From NCBI RefSeq assembly GCF_007713735.2, contig NZ_VMNW02000008.1, forward strand, positions 104,083 to 168,082: a stretch of DNA of 64,000 bases. Reading direction: 5' to 3'. The position numbers and the translations under genes are program-made. Below are positions 59,660 through 64,000 of this stretch, one piece after another. A model generated the notes under the pieces. The model worked only from the letters and a program-made list of their open reading frames with translations. It made no database searches and was not told the origin of the DNA. The DNA is from Amycolatopsis acidicola. GTDB taxonomy: Bacteria > Actinomycetota > Actinomycetes > Mycobacteriales > Pseudonocardiaceae. Each line of letters opens with the position of its first letter. The first letter of the stretch is position 1.

Positions 59660-61000
59660 TCACCGAGTCGTCGAAGCCTCACCGGCATCCAGGACATGGG
59701 GCGCGGGAAGTCCGGCGATCCCGCTCCGCGGGACTGCGACGACCAAGGCCGCAGCGAGCAATCCGACGACCGCGAAGGCGTAGAACACCCAGGCGACCCC
59801 CATCCCGGCGCCGACGATCGCACCGACCAGGATGGGTCCGAGGACCCCGCCCAGCCGGCCGACCCCGAGCGCGAGCCCGATTGCCGTCCCGCGCATCGAC
59901 GGTGGGTAGTAGACGCCGGTGAAACCGGAGAGCGCGGTCTGCGAAGAAGAACAGAACCCGGTCAGCACCATGAGCACGAGTACGACGGCTTGAGCCGGAT
60001 GGAAGCTGACGACGCTGACCCCGATCGCGCCCAGCACGAATCCGGCGGGAATGATCACTCGCGGCCCGAACCGGTCGGACAGGCCGCTGAGCACGACCAT
60101 GCCAACCGCCGCACCGGAGTGGAAGGCCACAAGGAACACCAGCGCCGATCCGAAGGCGTACCCCGATGCCTTGAGGATCTGCGGGATCCACGTGTTCATG
60201 CCGTAGGCAACCAGCAGACCGCAGAAACTGCAGAGCGGGAACAACACGGTCGCGGCGCGGAAACCAGGACGGAACAGTGAACGGATCGCGGCTGTCCCTC
60301 CGAGCCCATCCACTTTCTCCTTCGACCGGAGCGCCTGCGCCGACTCGGCCTTGCTGTCGACCGCGTACTTTTCCGCCATCCGCGCGGCCTCGTCGGTGCG
60401 CTGCCTGCTGACGAGGAATACCAGCGATTCGGGCAAGACACGATATGCGACGACGAAAAGCACGACCCCGACCAACCCCGCGAACGCGAACAGAGCGCGC
60501 CAGCCGAAGGCAGGAACCGCAAAGATCGCCAGCACCGCGATCAGCACACCACCCAGCGGGAAGCCGGTCTGGATGACGCCGTTGTAGAGCTGGCGCCGTT
60601 CACGCCTGACGTACTCCATCGTGAGCGCGATTGCCGTCGGCAGCGCGCCACCGAATCCGAGCCCCGCGAGCAACCGAAGCACGGCGAACACCGGCAGGTT
60701 CGGCGCCAACGCGCACAACCCGGTGAACACGCTGAAGCACGCGATACATGCCAGCCCAGTCGGACGGCGGCCGACGATGTCGCTGAGGTAGCCGGCGCCC
60801 GTCGCACCGACCATCATGCCGACGAGCGAGAGGCTGCCGACGAGGCCCGCTTCGATCGCGGTCATCCCCCATTGCTTGATCTCGAGCATGTCGGGCAGCA
60901 CCGCTGCCAGCAAGCTGAGATCCATTCCGTCGAGACTGGTGATCGCGACGCACGTGACCACTACGGCCAGCGATGCGGCCGCCGAACTACGGCCGGGCAT
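59660..61000 (-). CDS. AAHS-family MFS transporter (aromatic/organic acid:H+ symporter)
   Basis: 446 residues from the ATG at 61000 after AAGGAG. Twelve membrane segments. It has the family motif TSLDGMDLSLLAAVLPDM in segment 1 and GATGAGYLSDIVGRRPTGLA in loop 2-3, with RLLAGLGFGGALPTAIALT in segment 4. AAHS proteins import aromatic or other carboxylic acids. It lies between the catabolic island and the Liv ABC genes on the same strand and is a probable importer for the island's substrate. Confidence 0.9.
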   Translation of the reverse strand: MPGRSSAAASLAVVVTCVAITSLDGMDLSLLAAVLPDMLEIKQWGMTAIEAGLVGSLSLVGMMVGATGAGYLSDIVGRRPTGLACIACFSVFTGLCALAPNLPVFAVLRLLAGLGFGGALPTAIALTMEYVRRERRQLYNGVIQTGFPLGGVLIAVLAIFAVPAFGWRALFAFAGLVGVVLFVVAYRVLPESLVFLVSRQRTDEAARMAEKYAVDSKAESAQALRSKEKVDGLGGTAAIRSLFRPGFRAATVLFPLCSFCGLLVAYGMNTWIPQILKASGYAFGSALVFLVAFHSGAAVGMVVLSGLSDRFGPRVIIPAGFVLGAIGVSVVSFHPAQAVVLVLMVLTGFCSSSQTALSGFTGVYYPPSMRGTAIGLALGVGRLGGVLGPILVGAIVGAGMGVAWVFYAFAVVGLLAAALVVAVPRSGIAGLPAPHVLDAGEASTTR

Positions 61001-61094
61001 TTACGAACTCCTTGTGTCCACTGTGTACACCTGGAACCTGGAAATCGAGCGAGCGGAAACCGATGTCGGCGGTGCCTCCCGCGGACTCGTCGGG

Positions 61095-61814
61095 TCAGCG
61101 CCCGTGGACGCCGGCCAGTACCTCTTCAGCGGCGATTTCGCCCGCCACGCCGCTCAACGCCACCTTGCCCTGGTCAAGGACCACGACATCATCGGCATAT
61201 CCGGAAAGAACCTCGTCCACCAGCTGCTCCACGAGCAACACGGCCGTGCCGTCCTGCTTGAACTGCTCGACCGCGCGGAAGACCTCGTCGACGACGACAG
61301 GGGCGAGCCCCGACGAAGGCTCGTCGATGAGCAAAACCGAAGGGCGAGAGACCATCGCCGTCGCCAGCGCGACCATCTGTTGCTGCCCACCGCTGAGCGT
61401 GCCTGTCTTGGCGCCTCTGCGATCACGCAACGCCGGGAAGCGGTCATACGCTGTCTCGAGGATATCGCGGGATTCCTGCTTCCCGGGGCCTTTCCTGAGC
61501 CCCAGCAGAAGGTTCTCGTGCACCGTGAGGTTTCGGAGAACACGCTTGCCCTCCTGCACGAAAGCGAGCCCCGCCCGGGTTCGGTTCCACGGGCTCGCGT
61601 GGGAGATGTCGGTACCGCCGAACAGGATGCGGCCATGCCCGAGCGGCAACAACCCGGCGATCGCCGAGAGCAAGGTGGTTTTCCCGGCCCCGTTACGTCC
61701 GAGCAGAGCCGTGGTCCGGCCCCGTCGCAACGTCAGCGACAGGTCCCAGATGACCGTGAGATCTCCATATCCCGCACGTACGTCGTCGACCTGCAGTATC
61801 GGCTCAGCGTTCAT
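61095..61814 (-). CDS. livF: Branched-chain-type ABC importer ATPase
   Basis: 239 residues. Walker A LLGRNGAGKTTLLSA, signature GTLSGGQQQMVALA, Walker B VLLIDEPSSGLAP, all intact and typical of LivF. The start lies three bases after the stop of the LivM-LivG fusion (TGACCGATG), so they are co-translated. Substrates of such systems include branched amino acids, amides, urea and aromatic or other acids; here an acid of the catabolic island is plausible. Confidence 0.92.
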   Translation of the reverse strand: MNAEPILQVDDVRAGYGDLTVIWDLSLTLRRGRTTALLGRNGAGKTTLLSAIAGLLPLGHGRILFGGTDISHASPWNRTRAGLAFVQEGKRVLRNLTVHENLLLGLRKGPGKQESRDILETAYDRFPALRDRRGAKTGTLSGGQQQMVALATAMVSRPSVLLIDEPSSGLAPVVVDEVFRAVEQFKQDGTAVLLVEQLVDEVLSGYADDVVVLDQGKVALSGVAGEIAAEEVLAGVHGR

Positions 61815-61817
61815 CGG

Positions 61818-63611
61818 TCACTCCACCGTGATCCCGGCAGCGTCGGCATCCAGCCCGCGCCGCCTGCCCAAGTACGTCGCGATGACCGCGGGGTCCGTCC
61901 GGACCTGTTCCGGGGTGCCGTCGACCAGAGGCCTGCCCAGATCCATCACCCACACGCGGTCGGAGATATCCAGTACGAACGGAACGTTGTGCTCGACCAG
62001 CACGATCGTCGCGCCGGCATCGCGCGCACGCAGCAAGAGCGCCTTCAAAGCCACGAGCGCGTCGTCGTCGAGTCCGGCCGCCGGTTCGTCCAGGAGCAGC
62101 ACTCCGGGCGAACCGGCTACGCAGCGGACCACCTCCAGCAGCCGCCGGGTGCCCAACGGCAAGGACGTGGCTTGGCTGTCGCTGATCGCTTCCAGACCCG
62201 CGAACCGCAAAGCCGCGGCAGCCGCTCGCGCGTCCTGCCGGTGCTGCCTGCGGTAGACCTTGAGCCGCAGGATCGCGGCGACCGGCCGAAGCCGTCCGAC
62301 CCGGAACCGTCCCGAGGCGACCACCTCCGCGGCCGTGAAGCCCTCCGGGATCTGCGGAGTCTGGAACGTGCGTCCGACGCCGGCTCGCGCGACACGACTG
62401 CCACGGCGTCCGACGAGTTCGACACCGTCGAGCGTGATCGATCCGCGGTCCGGCACGACGAAACCCGAGATCGAATTCAGAAGGGTGGTCTTGCCTGCTC
62501 CATTCGCTCCGATCAGGGCTGTGATCTGTCCGGGCTCCGCGACCAGTTCGGCGCCGCGCAGGGCCTGAAGCCCGCCGAAGGTCTTCCGCACGTCCTGGGC
62601 GACCAGCCGCCGTCCCGGGATCGCCGTCAATTCGCCGGGGGACTCCACGGTGGCGTGCGAACCCGCGACCGAAACGCGTCGTAGTAGCCGGTTCGCCAGC
62701 CCGGCGAGCCCACCTTTGAAGACCGTGCCCACGAGGATCAGGAAGATCCCGTAAGCGATCAGCGAGTACTGCTCGAAGTTCGCGGTCGCCTGCTGGCCGG
62801 CGACCAGGAGCAGTGCACCGACCAGCGCGCCCCACACGCTGCGAGAGCCACCGACGACGGACGCCGCCACGAACGTGACGAGCAGGGTGAGCGTGAACGA
62901 TGTCGGCACGACAACGCCGAGGTAGTAGGCAAACAGCGTGCCTGCCATCCCGGCCGGCAACGCAGCGACGACGTACGTCGAGAACCGCAGCGCGGTCACG
63001 TTGACACCGAGCGACTCGGCAAGCTGGTTGCTCTGCTTCATCAACCGCAGGGCCGTGCCGTACCTCGACCGGACCAGATTACGCAGCACCGCGAACCAGA
63101 CCGCGGCCACGACGATGACGACGGAATAGTAGTCAGCACGGCCGATGCGTTGCCCGAACAGGGTCGGTCCCACGACACCGACGATTCCGCGCAAACCGCG
63201 GGTCTGCCCTTCGAAGATCATGAGAATGTTCGGTATCAACAACACCAGGAAGAACGACGACAGCGCCAACGGCCAGCCTTTGAGGCGGAACGCGGGCAAC
63301 CCGGTGATGAAGCCGAGCAGCCCGGCAGTGGCCAGGCTGACTGCGAGCGCGAGCAGCAGATCGGCGTGTCCGTGCATCCGGGTGATCGCGGTCGCGTACG
63401 CGCCGGCCGCGAAGAACGGGACCTGGCCGAGCGCAAGTTCCCCAGCGTATCCCCAGCTCAGGTTCAGCCCGCTCACGATCAGCGCGTAGACCACGATCAG
63501 GATGACCTGCTGGCTTGTCCTGACCCCCATGCCGGCACCCGGCAGGATGAGCAGGACCACCAGGAACAGCAAGGGAAAGATCCAGGACCGTCGGGTGAGA
63601 AACGTCCGCAT
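61818..63611 (-). CDS. LivM-LivG fusion: ABC permease plus ATPase
   Basis: 597 residues from the ATG at 63611 with AGGAAAC upstream. Residues 1-about 320 are a LivM permease with 8-10 membrane segments (NLSWGYAGELALGQVPFFAAG; VVGGSRSVWGALVGALLL). Residues about 345-597 are a LivG ATPase (Walker A LIGANGAGKTTLLNS; Walker B VLLLDEPAAGLD). The signature is unusual: LPLGTRRLLEVVR instead of LSxGQ. Fusion of these two subunits is known in this family. It lies eight bases downstream of the LivH gene. Confidence 0.92.
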   Translation of the reverse strand: MRTFLTRRSWIFPLLFLVVLLILPGAGMGVRTSQQVILIVVYALIVSGLNLSWGYAGELALGQVPFFAAGAYATAITRMHGHADLLLALAVSLATAGLLGFITGLPAFRLKGWPLALSSFFLVLLIPNILMIFEGQTRGLRGIVGVVGPTLFGQRIGRADYYSVVIVVAAVWFAVLRNLVRSRYGTALRLMKQSNQLAESLGVNVTALRFSTYVVAALPAGMAGTLFAYYLGVVVPTSFTLTLLVTFVAASVVGGSRSVWGALVGALLLVAGQQATANFEQYSLIAYGIFLILVGTVFKGGLAGLANRLLRRVSVAGSHATVESPGELTAIPGRRLVAQDVRKTFGGLQALRGAELVAEPGQITALIGANGAGKTTLLNSISGFVVPDRGSITLDGVELVGRRGSRVARAGVGRTFQTPQIPEGFTAAEVVASGRFRVGRLRPVAAILRLKVYRRQHRQDARAAAAALRFAGLEAISDSQATSLPLGTRRLLEVVRCVAGSPGVLLLDEPAAGLDDDALVALKALLLRARDAGATIVLVEHNVPFVLDISDRVWVMDLGRPLVDGTPEQVRTDPAVIATYLGRRRGLDADAAGITVE

Positions 63612-63619
63612 GGTGTTTC

Positions 63620-64000
63620 CTAAACATCTCGTGTTCGGGCCCGGCCGAGCAAACCGGTGGGCTTGGTGACCAGGACAACCAGCAGCAGGACAAAGATGAT
63701 CACCTCGGACCATTCGCCGCCGAGGTAGCGTGCGGACAGCGCGTCGATCAGCCCGACGGCCAGCCCACCGATCAGTGAACCGAGGTAACTTCCCTCGCCG
63801 CCGAGGGTCAGCGCGACGAAGCCGTAGATGAGCAACCGGAACGCGAGGTCCTTGGATACACCGACTTCCGGAGCCACCACGGTGCCCAGCGCGCCACCGA
63901 GCGCACCGGCGAACATGAGCGCGCCGACCTTGATCCACCGGACATTCACCCCACGGACCATGGCGGCCTCGGAGTCCTCGGTCGCCGCCCTCCCCCGCAG
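63620..64000 (-). CDS. livH: LivH-type ABC permease (5' end outside window)
   Basis: The open frame continues past an internal ATG at 63961 to the window edge (LRGRAATEDSEAAMVRGVNV), so the N-terminus is missing. The remaining 127 residues are the LivH C-terminal half with AFRLLIYGFVALTLGGEGSY, LGSLIGGLAVGLIDALS and VIIFVLLLVVLVTKPTGLLG. It forms the membrane channel with the LivM half of the next gene. The solute-binding protein gene should lie beyond the window. Confidence 0.9.
   Translation of the reverse strand: MRGRAATEDSEAAMVRGVNVRWIKVGALMFAGALGGALGTVVAPEVGVSKDLAFRLLIYGFVALTLGGEGSYLGSLIGGLAVGLIDALSARYLGGEWSEVIIFVLLLVVLVTKPTGLLGRARTRDV

Overview
The window is a 64 kb piece of a high-GC actinomycete chromosome. 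The codon use, the mycofactocin-type SDR dehydrogenases and NDMA-type alcohol dehydrogenase, the P450/3Fe-4S ferredoxin pair and the many GntR/TetR-controlled oxidoreductases suggest a soil Pseudonocardiaceae-like organism such as Amycolatopsis; the genus is inference. Almost all genes lie on the minus strand. The window is nearly all small-molecule catabolism and uptake. I see no tRNA, rRNA, CRISPR array, phage or secondary-metabolite synthase.

Region A (1-13100): the 5' part of a cNMP/CBS/DUF294 signalling gene, two DapA-family lyase genes, a GntR/FCD regulator, an aldehyde dehydrogenase (ALDH) and two MHS-type transporters. The second transporter is on the plus strand with an N,N-dimethylformamidase-like large subunit. 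An APC-family amine/amino-acid permease follows. Region B (13258-23541): a choline-dehydrogenase-like GMC flavoenzyme, a TetR regulator and an ALDH that share a palindromic operator (a bet-like trio). Next come a 21-nt-period repeat block, a proline-racemase-family gene coupled to a third DapA gene, a two-subunit GMC dehydrogenase, and a divergent ALDH. Region C (23594-36000): a YbjJ-like MFS carrier, a second APC permease, and an apparent operon of MFS carrier, unknown protein, beta-phosphoglucomutase and GH65 phosphorylase. A third APC permease and a Rieske oxygenase with its flavin/2Fe-2S reductase complete it. DapA, ALDH, proline-racemase-like and Rieske genes together suggest use of hydroxyproline, betaines or related quaternary amines through alpha-ketoglutarate semialdehyde; this is inference from family and context.

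Region D (36095-39830) is a second, decayed copy of the DapA-GntR-ALDH cassette of region A. Only the GntR gene is intact; DapA and ALDH survive as fragments on the expected sides. A complete IS21-family element with a 5-bp target duplication lies beside it. ACCGGT-centred palindromes recur near the cassette genes, the first MHS carrier, the Rieske reductase and the divergent GMC/ALDH pair, and look like the regulator's operators.

Region E (40375-61000) is a long minus-strand catabolic island. It holds ferredoxin, P450, NDMA-type alcohol dehydrogenase, ALDH, two mycofactocin-type SDRs, an LLM flavin/F420 enzyme, a SnoaL-like protein, a two-domain VOC protein, ketoacid-dehydrogenase-type E1 beta and alpha, a GntR regulator, three atypical enoyl-CoA hydratase-fold proteins, a double-length CoA-transferase, a free-standing lipoyl-domain protein, an AtuA pair and an AAHS transporter. 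Relics of an enoyl-CoA hydratase and an acyl-CoA dehydrogenase sit next to it. Oxidation of a hydrophobic alcohol or terpenoid-like compound, CoA activation and chain cleavage fit the set, but the substrate is unknown. The window ends in a Liv-type ABC importer (LivF, a LivM-LivG fusion, LivH cut by the window edge).
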